A stretch of 64,000 bases of DNA from an uncultured Lachnospiraceae bacterium (GTDB lineage: Bacteria > Bacillota > Clostridia > Lachnospirales > Lachnospiraceae): assembly GCA_900548905.1 (NCBI GenBank), contig URMK01000024.1, positions 26,668-90,667 of the forward strand, read 5' to 3'. Shown here one piece after another: positions 36,701 through 42,838 of this stretch (position 1 is its first letter; every line of letters begins with the position of its first letter). The notes under the pieces were generated by a model that worked only from the letters and a program-made list of their open reading frames with translations, ran no database searches and was not told the origin of the DNA. The translations under genes were made by a program, and so were the position numbers.

Positions 36701-37036
36701 ATCCGCCCTGATATCCAGATAATACAGGGTTCTGGAAGCGTCATAATCCTGAACCAGCCCGGAACCCGCACCGCCGTTTTCCACATATGCAAGCAATTCC
36801 TGCGTATTGCCGGCTGCCGCTTCCTGGGCAAGCGCCGCCTGCGCAGCGATAAACAATGTCTGCGCGTATTCATTGTTCTTTTTATATATGGAATTGCGGT
36901 TCCAAGAGGCGATACCCATTACTGCACCGGTGAGAAGTATTGTCAGGATGACCAGGGTGACAATGACCTCTACCAGGGTGAAGCCGGAGTTGTTTTTGCA
37001 GTTATTTTTTTCTGATAACAAAATCATTTTTGACAT
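27722..37036 (-). CDS. Giant prepilin-like adhesin (3104 residues) with GLUG-like repeats
   Basis: N-terminus: 18-residue leader, prepilin cleavage G18|FTLVE with Glu23 at +5, helix VIVTLVILTILLTGAVMGIA. So it should be inserted, cut and assembled like a pilin, although it is ~20 times the usual size. Then: a folded part to ~430; ~20 or more GLUG-like repeats at about 560-1550, each with the pattern YVGGIVGYN...V.NC.N.G; a discoidin-like domain at ~1590-1790; fibronectin-type-III-like segments from ~1850 on (GLQVKLENSEYHISWDSM); and a Ser/Thr/Glu-rich repetitive tail from ~2970. There is no sortase motif. Its place in the minor pilin operon equals that of the PilY1 adhesin elsewhere. Role as a pilus-tip or surface adhesin is inferred. 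No frameshift is seen. Confidence 0.88.
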   Translation of the reverse strand: MSKMILLSEKNNCKNNSGFTLVEVIVTLVILTILLTGAVMGIASWNRNSIYKKNNEYAQTLFIAAQAALAQEAAAGNTQELLAYVENGGAGSGLVQDYDASRTLYYLDIRADEIDNLEGNRLYQLLCNYVYDQKIFEAAIRLEFDPGEGAVYSLSYSDRVTSFNYSEDDGSDGVTMGINSRIREDEGLRKKQLLGYYDTVLSEQAPLESYGKPSFQKASLDNEEMLVLRLKLSPKYERFMLKYNYGFEVYDAAHKKRLSFYIKGSDLGDNDNNTATTHTAMVKVAKFNENGVENIPKEYPLQITVNQSKEICIVLDAVDLQASEILDEKYATTVEGKESYQTLLDSGFYVNTTGILRFMGANDASFGIPFDTESIYVQACAGVDLHNANTKTTNTGQNPFMGKKKETANKNITYEIQNARHLYNMRYTEIFHGLAGSPGSGEQTKVSYSQTADIGWGGTDGLVGHYQLYDTSRPQGEWQVNPEAPYSTQLSNADGMPFPSTPVLHKNSSYSAGKGILPGNYQIRGLTLYEEKTAKISDYKQVKNYALGLFRWNEGQISNVDFYDVKVEGQNYVGTVCGVNLGSISRIGVKRSEETAAMTQDELAEASYVKGLQFVGGITGGDLFLLDTDKVDETYLTTDGRGQQLKGYIQLHNEVPVTGNSYVGGIIGASCFGNDKLTADGSVIQECTNKGSVTGYLGKKKMSVYLGGIVGYSYGASLRNCESTLGNKDFYAMETSDFAGEDDFVGDYMGGIVGYGTAGSTLENCATKGGTLKGHKYVGGIAGYLEYDASMGNMILDGKGAENKTDIIAYEYAGGILGANASLDNSREPLENYEEARIVQNWTNKGIVVSFVGYAGGITGFNTGKLVDCTSTKDLTDVAGETQIAAIRNWINYDTEGCTGGLAGYNNGFVKAVSGKTNGDIVVGTNYVGGLVGYNDVDGVLDLTKYNMKGGYVDGDAFVGGLIGCNVSDSIFSGTEEASADKLLQAEPDCISGLWYVGGLIGGNLAAMDNAEGRDWYLQCRTGNQMGKVTAAFNGNSKIVGGIAGGYIGYNRILYVPGDSAMRRKSIRKEADFLADIAGTYVKDLTGAVKAVLQWEKDTGNLSGAGKLYLVDTTGDAGETTANTGKGTHSNGVGEVSGGVMIGGIIGYNARDSRLELRGLVNRASVYSEGNISSTDFTSLNSRNAAGLTQAVLAYDEKGTPYVRSDGDPVNYSYTGGIIGMAQNKVTIDNCINEGTVTAQALGTTYYGNLTEVNAGTVIRCQAKLSDTSQGLYAGGITGKNTAEGKIMDCTVSGTVTGSRMAGGLAAENFGQISTSTGEHPFSLTMKGSVRTEDGCTGGIAGFNAGTVSGANADVEISGNAYRAGGIAGVNRGSIDAGEAEGKILISSGSGAAGGISGENQGNITNCTFSGNVQAAGTDFTGAGGIVGLVSGESVIMGCENNGIITGDHNTAGIIGIVDQADGRITIQVENCVNHGTVFGKHAAGVAGRISGIANGTLLIRNCVNTADLDGNASVTGGIIGVLDGKANGGEISVNDCRNYGKPVNQNDTMHGILGETAEEEQGTFEADKYLKISECINVSDLKNPVASDSLRPAAFDNNYYFTQPASFDGNTMAVTLYPDPGTTADNAANIADNDNRTRGVLKKSAGASVKLTFKDKDGKDTAINTEYLRISWFREQDSERTVQFTLTVAYEGGETVDLKPADGSDFWKGKAGGNKDAGASLEDCEMVSLKDSQGWRNEKVESITIHLNGYEEAEFHDLDYYSIWDIYVDNTQTPPEEAQKRGIAEPLYVKKNPNADSWNAYRKSRFDNVPFIRDMSENPCTWSEAGKELYLRIDDQLHWKNRVREKLNPPQGLQVKLENSEYHISWDSMDEAYGYEVKAVLYTEMKESSKVEGKGSSAYIPTGTNTVITPSMDWAGLYLRISVRAKSIFGEEYDSDEVYYADENNNTYIKVQPMLPAPEIYLEKQDSAAGTWFLHLENAQAYKAGTGFAGCRLVITLQTGDIWEEKASFLSTEFQMKNGEVVMEIKDIQFGGEKKSQIGFQMFPEEESKYLKSPVVTMEQWMLTGEYLKDQVAEVSLDRGTPYLTGTSPDTLGYDTLFKSLTEGRSTLYRTELVMFDPQLGAEVAAGSSDTVSGRAREEITSGSISDVNLLLAEYQAEGLYSEMDNIKVRTYAYASGNTLTGTDGNLSETAACYLGSRKPLNEQPLTAEQLVSNGTYLTKNGTFTLMDRSGNAKNKIKYKVNSGYVIERVGAQSDGEPLYNVYTRFYLKDPAASSKQYAEQTIKLNDLKQPAPVISEEYEQNGDTTTFRWDGRQRDGGAGYQVKLMGIREDNSEVCLESLKETEQTSLTITGSGWEDNYKTVRLEVTRLGIQKEITDSFGGTRQVVDKLYSKSVREYYRKLPVITWGTVQLTSQDELNYDIYWNRILEEPQRSYLKEYRLYAQVSCGEEEEKEAQELEEKLKKAYGDASVETLNDASGKLTGYKVSLSVRKKAIEPYDPSYDKNYSENKEENFSLEPFSGWEVELYVNAIATDGNEVYRDSTEGRHYRVKIPVRLELPADIKTDLTDENGGKITDGSKYPEDAFDKLSMEYVLQGSGLSGEYKLEAAVYAESYEGNDFIMTDGTINPDFLDESGVITAQPLAPNTDQLCVVVSPASSGTVAFALNKDNLTGWSTELAGKYLVIRYRATQEESISSVWSGYQIVKLPKVKPNVASLVREDTEENIGVHSAYRETFVWDWKYEEGTCLIEIKDLSGNSHKVSVDFAEGKVPVVKVGNTEIIMQEQQDNIYEGNLDSICFDAAWPWENTASKHSARLRIVNDKKDGVNIFRCSLILPDISKVYGTKEGEEFQYLFTSAISVQQTFGADSACVNSDTVFFVRTGEQDKPESLSWEKGETDKTLDEILGSWNSGELGGKPIFTVQDGKVPVILRKDDTTTAFVNGKNTLSGNSLPAKEKTDSVSDNSIETETGMEEEQESESHTSTGTVPEKETETGTETDTGTETGTETEASTESHTAPESESESQNRTEYESQTESQSYTESQSHTESRSHTDPEGRMEYDHQTEPRGEEPKPQIYTQTAALPGSYAGNGTRPADGIKKEEPGHVG

Positions 37037-37074
37037 CGAGTATTATTCCTTTGTTCTCATTTACAAGTATATCA

Positions 37075-37992
37075 CTATTCGTTTGAGCATAAAGTCATTT
37101 GTACAAATATCCATTTGTGCTCTTTCCAATTATTTTCGCCTTTTCCTATATTTACAGGTTCTTTGGCTATATAATAAACTCCTTCGTTATAGAAAAGTGT
37201 TCCGCCTTCAATTCTATATGGACCAATAGATAATTTCTGTTCTAATTCCGAAGATGTCAAAATACTTTCGCTTACCTTATTAATATAATTATTACCATAT
37301 CCTTTGGTTAACTCATAGTCATACTTCCCATTATTATATTTTATTTTTATCACCTCAGGCCCTGCATAACTAATATAATAGAATTCCCCTCTTAACTCAT
37401 CGAACCAGATTCTACCTGGCGTTAAGGAAATGGATACATTACTGTCGGGTATATATTTCTCAGAAAGCAACTTATTGATGCTATAATAAGGAAAACCCAC
37501 ATAATTATTATCAACCCCCATCCGTATTAAACAGCCATCTTCCCCAAATGGAGGTATATAATTATCTTCATTACTTTCAGATTCTGTAGTCGGCATCAAA
37601 GTCCCCTCATCCCCAGGCAGTTCGGACTCCACCTCCGAAATTTCCACAAGTTCACCTCCCACACCCTCTTCAACTGCCGAAAGGGCACTATCCTTCCCAT
37701 GCACACTACATTCCACCGTATTATCATCCGGCGCACTATACACCCCGCCCGAGGGACAACTGATATCCGTATTTTCTGCCAGCACCTCAGCCATCGTCAC
37801 TCCGGGGGCCAGGGCTCTGTCCGACTCCAAACGGGCCAGCAGGGCCTTCCGGTTAATTTCGCAATCTCTTTTTTTACCATTATCGATATATTTGCCCAAC
37901 GAAGGAACCGTAATTGCCGCCAGTATTCCCACCACCACCATAACGACAATGATTTCCACCAATGTGAACCCCTTTTTACCCATACTTCTCAT
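37075..37992 (-). CDS. Prepilin with extended C-terminal domain, first gene of the pilin operon
   Basis: A 305-residue prepilin: short leader MRSMGKKG, cleavage G8|FTLVE with Glu13 at +5, helix IIVVMVVVGILAAITVPSLG. The first mature part ends with a CPSGGVY...VECSVHG segment, a two-cysteine motif seen in clostridial pilins. An acidic linker (residues ~120-160) joins it to a second domain of about 140 residues, rich in Tyr, Gly and Asn, of unknown type. First gene after a clear promoter and 38 bases before the giant prepilin gene. It takes the FimU/GspH position. The extra C-terminal domain makes it longer than the usual 150-200 residues. Confidence 0.88.
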   Translation of the reverse strand: MRSMGKKGFTLVEIIVVMVVVGILAAITVPSLGKYIDNGKKRDCEINRKALLARLESDRALAPGVTMAEVLAENTDISCPSGGVYSAPDDNTVECSVHGKDSALSAVEEGVGGELVEISEVESELPGDEGTLMPTTESESNEDNYIPPFGEDGCLIRMGVDNNYVGFPYYSINKLLSEKYIPDSNVSISLTPGRIWFDELRGEFYYISYAGPEVIKIKYNNGKYDYELTKGYGNNYINKVSESILTSSELEQKLSIGPYRIEGGTLFYNEGVYYIAKEPVNIGKGENNWKEHKWIFVQMTLCSNE

Positions 37993-38045
37993 AAAGTACC
38001 TCTTTCACACGCAAGGGCAGATCCGCCCTATTATCGAGATTACTC

Positions 38046-38074
38046 CATCATACCATAACAAAAATTGTTTCACA
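38046..38074 (-). promoter_or_regulatory. Promoter of the minor pilin/giant adhesin operon
   Basis: On the minus strand TTGTGA (38069-38074), 17 bases, TATGAT (38046-38051). A small palindrome CGGGT-GTTA-ACCCG (38076-38089) abuts the -35 box and could bind a regulator, and an AGGGC/GCCCT hairpin (38014-38029) lies in the leader before the start codon. Confidence 0.65.
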
Positions 38075-38113
38075 AGCGGGTTAACACCCGTGTCTTTCCT
38101 CCCAACTTTTCTA

Positions 38114-38142
38114 TTGACTTCCACCATTTTCTTTTATATGCT
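38114..38142 (+). promoter_or_regulatory. Promoter of the NSS transporter gene
   Basis: TTGACT (38114-38119), 17 bases, TATGCT (38137-38142), ending 37 bases before the ATG at 38180. Divergent from the pilin promoter. Confidence 0.55.
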
Positions 38143-38179
38143 GATATCGTATATACTAAATTTGAGGGGGAACTTTATC

Positions 38180-39553
38180 ATGGAAAAAAGAGAGAAATTC
38201 TCATCCCGGCTGGGATTTATTCTGATTTCAGCCGGCTGCGCCGTAGGTCTGGGCAATGTATGGCGTTTCCCTTATATTACCGGAAAATACGGCGGGGCAG
38301 CATTTGTCCTGATTTACCTTGTGTTTCTTGTTATACTCGGCCTTCCCATTATGGTAATGGAATTTTCCGTAGGCCGCAGCAGTCAGAAATCGGCGGCCAG
38401 AAGCTTTCATGCCCTGGAACCCGCCGGTACCAAATGGCATTTCCTATCCTATATCGCCATTGCAGGCAATTACCTGTTGATGATGTTTTATACCACTGTA
38501 GGGGGCTGGATGCTGTCCTATATGGTTAAAATGGTAAAAGGCGAGTTTACCGGACTGACACCCGATGAAGTGGGCGGTGTATTTAATAACATGCTTACCA
38601 AGCCGGGATCCATGACCTTCTGGATGATTTTCACCGTAATCATCAGTTTCCTGGTCTGCAGCCTCGGCCTTCAAAAGGGCGTGGAACGAATTACAAAATT
38701 CATGATGGCATCCCTGTTCGTCATTCTGATCATCCTTTGCATCCGGAGCGTAACCCTGCCCGGAGCGGCGGACGGAGCCGCTTTTTATCTGATTCCCGAC
38801 TTCACCAAAATAAAGGAATACGGATGGTTTGATGTCATATTCGCCGCCATGGGACAGGCTTTCTTTACCCTGAGCTTAGGAATCGGGGCCATGGCTATCT
38901 TCGGCAGCTATATCACGAAGGATCATACGCTTACGGGTGAATCCATACGGATTTGTGTTTTAGATACCCTGGTGGCCCTGCTTGCCGGTTTAATTATTTT
39001 CCCGGCCTGTTTTGCCTTCCAGGTGAATCCCGGAGAGGGCCCGGGGCTTGTGTTTGTCACTCTGCCCAATATCTTTAACCAGATGGCCGGAGGCAGGATT
39101 TTCGGAACCCTGTTCTTTGTATTTATGAGCTTTGCCGCTTTGTCCACGATCATAGCGGTATTTGAAAATATCATCAGCTTTTCCATCGACCTGTTCAGCT
39201 GGAAAAGGGGGAAAGCCGTTGCCGTAAACCTGGTGCTGATTATTCTTCTTTCCCTGCCCTGTGTATTCGGGTTCAATATCTGGAGCACATTCGCCCCTCT
39301 GGGTGCCGGATCCACCATCCAGGATTTGGAAGACTTTATTGTTTCCAATAACCTCCTTCCGTTGGGAAGCCTTGGCTATCTGTTGTTTTGTACCAGTCGT
39401 TATGGCTGGGGCTGGAAAAATTTCACCGCCGAGGCAGATGCCGGCCGTGGTGTCAAATTCCCCAAATGGTCCCGCATCTATGTAAGCTTTATCCTGCCTG
39501 CAATTGTATTATTCATTTTCATCATGGGCTATATCCAGAAATTTATAAAATAA
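38180..39553 (+). CDS. Sodium-dependent transporter of the neurotransmitter:sodium symporter (NSS) family
   Basis: A 457-residue polytopic protein that should import an amino acid or related amine with Na+. The first helix has the NSS signature SAGCAVGLGNVWRFPYITGK, with the unwound GLGNVWRFP segment that binds substrate and sodium. About eleven membrane segments follow, ending near VLFIFIMGYIQKFIK. It has the short bacterial form, as in TnaT/MhsT. GAGGGGGA lies nine bases before the chosen ATG; the open frame extends nearly 100 residues further upstream but crosses the promoter. It is transcribed alone and ends at a good terminator. The transported amino acid cannot be told. Confidence 0.93.
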   Translation: MEKREKFSSRLGFILISAGCAVGLGNVWRFPYITGKYGGAAFVLIYLVFLVILGLPIMVMEFSVGRSSQKSAARSFHALEPAGTKWHFLSYIAIAGNYLLMMFYTTVGGWMLSYMVKMVKGEFTGLTPDEVGGVFNNMLTKPGSMTFWMIFTVIISFLVCSLGLQKGVERITKFMMASLFVILIILCIRSVTLPGAADGAAFYLIPDFTKIKEYGWFDVIFAAMGQAFFTLSLGIGAMAIFGSYITKDHTLTGESIRICVLDTLVALLAGLIIFPACFAFQVNPGEGPGLVFVTLPNIFNQMAGGRIFGTLFFVFMSFAALSTIIAVFENIISFSIDLFSWKRGKAVAVNLVLIILLSLPCVFGFNIWSTFAPLGAGSTIQDLEDFIVSNNLLPLGSLGYLLFCTSRYGWGWKNFTAEADAGRGVKFPKWSRIYVSFILPAIVLFIFIMGYIQKFIK

Positions 39554-39563
39554 TATAAAAATC

Positions 39564-39592
39564 GGCATGTCCTTCCGGGGCATGCCTTTTTA
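39564..39592 (+). terminator. Terminator of the NSS transporter gene
   Basis: GGCATG and CATGCC with two extra C-G pairs form a hairpin (39564-39586), followed directly by TTTTTATT, ten bases after the stop codon. Confidence 0.85.
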
Positions 39593-39660
39593 TTACGTAT
39601 TATTCTATTCCATCCTCTCAGTGTCCCCGGCGCAAAGCCCGTACCGGCTTCGGAAAAGCT

Positions 39661-40194
39661 TTATCCTCCAAACATCCCCGCCAACAGCACACTTGCCGCA
39701 ACCCCCACCGCGGTTGCCGTCAGTGCACCGGCTAATGTATACCGGGTCTTAGTCACCTTCGCTGCCATAAAGTAAACACTCATGGTATAAAAACAGGTTT
39801 CCGTACAACTCATTAAAATGGATGTCATCATCCCGATATAGGAATCCGTCCCATAATTTTTAAAAATATCAAGCACCAGACCCGTAGCCGCAGAGGAAGA
39901 GAAAAGCTTAATAAAAATAAGAGGCACAATAGGCGCCGGAAGCCCGGCCGGTTCCGTTATCTTTCCAATTACCCCGCCAAAAAACTCAAGGAATCCGGAT
40001 GCCCGCAATATCCCTACCGCCATCATTAGACCAATCAGAGTAGGCATAATCTTGATAACAGTATGAAAACCGTCCTCCGCCCCTTTGATAAAATCTTCAT
40101 AAACATTGGTATGATGAATCACCCCATAAGCCACGATATAAAATATCAGGGCAGGAATTATGATATTGGATAAGTTCGCCAGCGCATTCATCAT
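39661..40194 (-). CDS. spmB: Spore maturation protein B
   Basis: A 177-residue membrane protein with the nucleoside-recognition (Gate) domain. It works with SpmA in dehydrating the spore core (known from Bacillus and Clostridium). Recognised by FIKGAEDGFHTVIKIMPTLI near residue 35, PIVPLIFIKLFSSSAATG in the middle, and SCTETCFYTMSVYF near residue 120. Four to five membrane helices. spmA lies upstream on the same strand but 299 bases away instead of overlapping, with a hairpin terminator between, so spmB may have its own promoter. None is obvious to me. Confidence 0.92.
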   Translation of the reverse strand: MMNALANLSNIIIPALIFYIVAYGVIHHTNVYEDFIKGAEDGFHTVIKIMPTLIGLMMAVGILRASGFLEFFGGVIGKITEPAGLPAPIVPLIFIKLFSSSAATGLVLDIFKNYGTDSYIGMMTSILMSCTETCFYTMSVYFMAAKVTKTRYTLAGALTATAVGVAASVLLAGMFGG

Positions 40195-40248
40195 AAGAAA
40201 GGATACCTCGGCAGTATTTTCTAAACAATATATGCGCTGCCCCCCGGT

Positions 40249-40428
40249 CTAAGAACCATAGTACTGTAAAACGGCTTTTTTCTTCTTCCTGTCATCGGCT
40301 TTGTCAAGCAGATCCACCAGTTCCCTCATCCACTCCCGGCACCGATAATGAATAGAATACCGTTTATCATATTCCTCACAATTTGATAAATTTTCTTGTT
40401 CCGTTTTGCTTGTAACTCTTCCTGTTTC
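40249..40428 (-). other. Protein-like open frame without start codon, between spmA and spmB
   Basis: The 299-base gap between spmA and spmB contains 59 open codons (stop at 40249, preceding stop at 40429). The translation is strongly protein-like, with NCEEYDKRYSIHYRCREW, then MRELVDLLDKADDRKKKKA. No ATG, GTG or TTG with a ribosome site is available at its start; the only internal ATG would give 25 residues. It may be the 3' remnant of a lost gene. No family recognised. Confidence 0.3.
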
Positions 40429-40481
40429 TCAACACATTGCTATCTTAAAAACGGTTCTGTTACTATCCTTTCAATCGACAA

Positions 40482-40508
40482 AAGCGGAAGGCCTTACGCC
40501 CTCCGCTT
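40482..40508 (-). terminator. Terminator overlapping the end of spmA
   Basis: On the minus strand AAGCGGA pairs with TCCGCTT, with GG/CC pairs inside, followed by TTTTG. The stem includes the last codons and the stop of spmA, so transcription would largely end before spmB. Confidence 0.65.
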
Positions 40509-41099
40509 CGCATCCATGATTTTACAAATTACCACTGCCACCAACGTGGACGACAGTGTGGCAATAATGCCCGGTACAATCACGGCGGTGGGATTCACAC
40601 TGCCGTACTGGCTGCGGTATGCAATAATGGATACCGGTATTAACTGCAAAGAAGAAATATTTAGGATTAAAAACGTACACATCTCATTGCTCGCCGCGGC
40701 AGGTGAATTCCCCGTCCTCCTGCATTCTTCTTCGTTCAGCTTCTGCAGCTCCTCCATCGCCTTAAGCCCTGCCGGTGTACAGGCCCAGCCCAGCCCCAGT
40801 ATATTGGCGATAATATTTGTGGATATGTATTCCCTGGCCGCATGGTTTTTAGGAATACGTGGAAAAAGGAAGGAGATAAACGGCTGGATCCCTTTGGTCA
40901 TCGATGCAATCAGACCGGAATTTTTAGCAATTTCCATCAGCCCAACCCAAAGTGCCATAATACCCGTCATTGTGATACATAGCTGTACCGCTTCTCCCGC
41001 ACTGTCCAGGGCCCCGTTGGCAACCGACTCGATATTGCCGGTCAGCGCGCCGTATATAACCCCTATGGCAATCATAACCGCCCAAATATAATTCAGCAT
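40494..41099 (-). CDS. spmA: Spore maturation protein A
   Basis: A 201-residue membrane protein of the same nucleoside-recognition (Gate) fold as SpmB, needed for proper spore core dehydration. The start MLNYIWAVMIAIGVIYGALTG and the segment NIIANILGLGWACTPAGLKAM are characteristic. AAAGGA precedes the ATG. Upstream, 87 bases away, ends the amino acid ABC operon; a TATAAT lies in that gap on the minus strand, but I see no good -35 partner, as expected if a sporulation sigma factor is used. In most relatives spmA and spmB are adjacent or overlap; here a terminator and an orphan open frame separate them. Confidence 0.93.
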   Translation of the reverse strand: MLNYIWAVMIAIGVIYGALTGNIESVANGALDSAGEAVQLCITMTGIMALWVGLMEIAKNSGLIASMTKGIQPFISFLFPRIPKNHAAREYISTNIIANILGLGWACTPAGLKAMEELQKLNEEECRRTGNSPAAASNEMCTFLILNISSLQLIPVSIIAYRSQYGSVNPTAVIVPGIIATLSSTLVAVVICKIMDAKRRA

Positions 41100-41186
41100 A
41101 AAAAAGTCCTTTTTTATTCCATTATATTTCTATTTCTTCCGGAAAAGAACCGTTACTGCTGATGTCCTTACGCAATCCGCCGGCTT

Positions 41187-41930
41187 TTATAATACCTTGG
41201 ATAGGAATTCCTGAAGCCTCGGGTTTCTTGGGTTATCAAAAAATTCCCGGGGCGCGCTTTCCTCTTTAATCATCCCGTCATCCATAAATAGGACCCTGCT
41301 TCCCACTTCCTTCGCAAAACCCATTTCATGGGTAACAATTACCATGGTCATGCCGTCCCTTGCCAAATCGGACATGACACCCAGAACCTCTCCTACCATT
41401 TCCGGATCCAGGGCGCTTGTAGGCTCGTCAAAAAGCATCACATCCGGGTGCATGCAAAGGGAACGCACAATAGCAATTCGCTGCTTCTGTCCGCCGGAAA
41501 GCTGGGAAGGATAAGCATTTGCCTTTTCCGGCAATCCCACTCTCTCCAGAAGCTTCATCGCCTCCTCCTCCGCCTCTTTCCTGGAACGCTTCAGAAGCTG
41601 GATGGGAGCGAGAGTCATATTCTGCAGTATGGTTTTATGGGGAAACAGGTTAAAATGCTGGAACACCATACCGATATGCTGCCTGTACAGGTTGATATTG
41701 GCTTTGGGATCCGTGATATCCTTTCCTTCAAAAAGAATCTGCCCCCCAGTAGGCTCCTCCAGCAGATTCAGGGAACGAAGGAAGGTGGACTTCCCGGAGC
41801 CTGAAGGTCCGACTATAACCACCACTTCCCCCTGGAAAATTGTGGTATTAATCGTTTTAAGAACCTCGATATCCCCAAAGGATTTGCAAAGATTCCTGAT
41901 TTCAAATAAAATCTGTCCGTCAGCGTTCAT
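41187..41930 (-). CDS. Polar amino acid ABC transporter ATPase (GlnQ/HisP type)
   Basis: The cytoplasmic ATPase of an amino acid importer, 247 residues. Walker A GPSGSGKST, Q-loop FQHFNLFPHKT, signature LSGGQKQRIAIVRSL, Walker B VMLFDEPTSALDPE and switch MVIVTHEMGFA all match the GlnQ/HisP branch. The ATG at 41930 has GAGG about ten bases before it and overlaps the end of the permease gene by 11 bases; an 18-residue upstream extension of the frame was dropped. Last gene of a three-gene operon (binding protein, permease, ATPase). Confidence 0.95.
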   Translation of the reverse strand: MNADGQILFEIRNLCKSFGDIEVLKTINTTIFQGEVVVIVGPSGSGKSTFLRSLNLLEEPTGGQILFEGKDITDPKANINLYRQHIGMVFQHFNLFPHKTILQNMTLAPIQLLKRSRKEAEEEAMKLLERVGLPEKANAYPSQLSGGQKQRIAIVRSLCMHPDVMLFDEPTSALDPEMVGEVLGVMSDLARDGMTMVIVTHEMGFAKEVGSRVLFMDDGMIKEESAPREFFDNPRNPRLQEFLSKVL

Positions 41931-42672
41931 TCGTCCGTAACCTCCTCTCCAGTCTGGAAACACCTGCTGCCAGCAGGGATACAATCGCCAGGTAAATCAA
42001 TGCCACGGCAATCAGAGGCATAAAGGCGGAATAGGTCTGGCTGCGGATAACATTACCGCCATGGGTCAGATCGGTCAGGGCGATATATCCGCTGATTGAA
42101 GTTTCTTTTAACAGCACTATAATTTCATTTCCCAACGCAGGGAGCACATTTTTCAGTGCCTGGGGCAGTATGATATGCCACATGGTAGCCGGATAGCCGA
42201 AGCCAAGGCTCCTGCCCGCTTCAAACTGGCCGATATCGATCGCCATGATGCCGGAACGCACGATTTCCGCCACATAGGCGCCGGAATTAATTCCGAAAGC
42301 CAGAATGGCAACCACCCGCTTGTCGATGGAAACACTGCCGAAAATAACATAATACATAATCAAAAGCTGAATCATAGTAGGGGTTCCCCGGATTACCGTC
42401 AGATATAACTGACAGATAAAATCCACCAGTTTAAACAGATAATAGCCCAGCAGCTTTCTGATGTACACACCCTTTTCTTTGATTTTAGCCGGCTTCTTTA
42501 TCCCGCTTTTTACAGCGCTGGAACGGACAATTGCCACCAGAAAGCCCAGCACCAGGCCGAGAATCACCGCAAAAAAAGTGATCAGCAGCGTGGTTTTCAG
42601 ACCGTCCGTCAAATATTTCCACCGGTTGTCCTTAATGAAGTTCAGATAAAACTGATCCATAAAATCCTGCAT
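41920..42672 (-). CDS. Polar amino acid ABC transporter permease (HisM/GlnP type)
   Basis: The membrane subunit, 250 residues and about five helices; as a homodimer it would form the pore. The family signature is clear: GLKTTLLITFFAVILGLVLG at the start, YLTVIRGTPTMIQLLIMYYV in the middle, AEIVRSGIMAIDIGQFEAGR and the EAA-like loop with ILPQALKNVLPALGNE. The ATG at 42672 follows GGAGGG; the 44-residue upstream extension is not family-like. Preceded by a 166-base gap that holds a long hairpin. Confidence 0.93.
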   Translation of the reverse strand: MQDFMDQFYLNFIKDNRWKYLTDGLKTTLLITFFAVILGLVLGFLVAIVRSSAVKSGIKKPAKIKEKGVYIRKLLGYYLFKLVDFICQLYLTVIRGTPTMIQLLIMYYVIFGSVSIDKRVVAILAFGINSGAYVAEIVRSGIMAIDIGQFEAGRSLGFGYPATMWHIILPQALKNVLPALGNEIIVLLKETSISGYIALTDLTHGGNVIRSQTYSAFMPLIAVALIYLAIVSLLAAGVSRLERRLRTNER

Positions 42673-42765
42673 GTAAATACCCTCCACCATTTCTCCTTTG
42701 TCTGTTTTGTGCATCAGCCAGGCACTGTCAGGCGATCTGATAATGTCTGGCTGACGCGCAACAAA

Positions 42766-42790
42766 CGGGCCCATGGAATTCATGGGTCCG
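42766..42790 (-). promoter_or_regulatory. Intercistronic hairpin after the amino acid binding-protein gene
   Basis: CGGGCCCATG and CATGGGTCCG pair over ten bases (one G-U) round a 5-base loop, about 50 bases after the binding-protein stop. No T-run follows. Probably protects the binding-protein message; inferred. Confidence 0.55.
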
Positions 42791-42817
42791 CTTGTACATA
42801 ACACATTCTGTGTAACA

Positions 42818-42832
42818 GTTCAGATAAGTCCG
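42818..42832. repeat. Short dispersed intergenic motif, copy 1
   Basis: GTTCAGATAAGTCCG, in the gap between the amino acid permease and binding-protein genes. A second copy with one C/T difference is at 48011-48025 between fabF and fabG; see there and the 31-base palindrome at 49773. Confidence 0.4.
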
Positions 42833-42838
42833 CATCTA

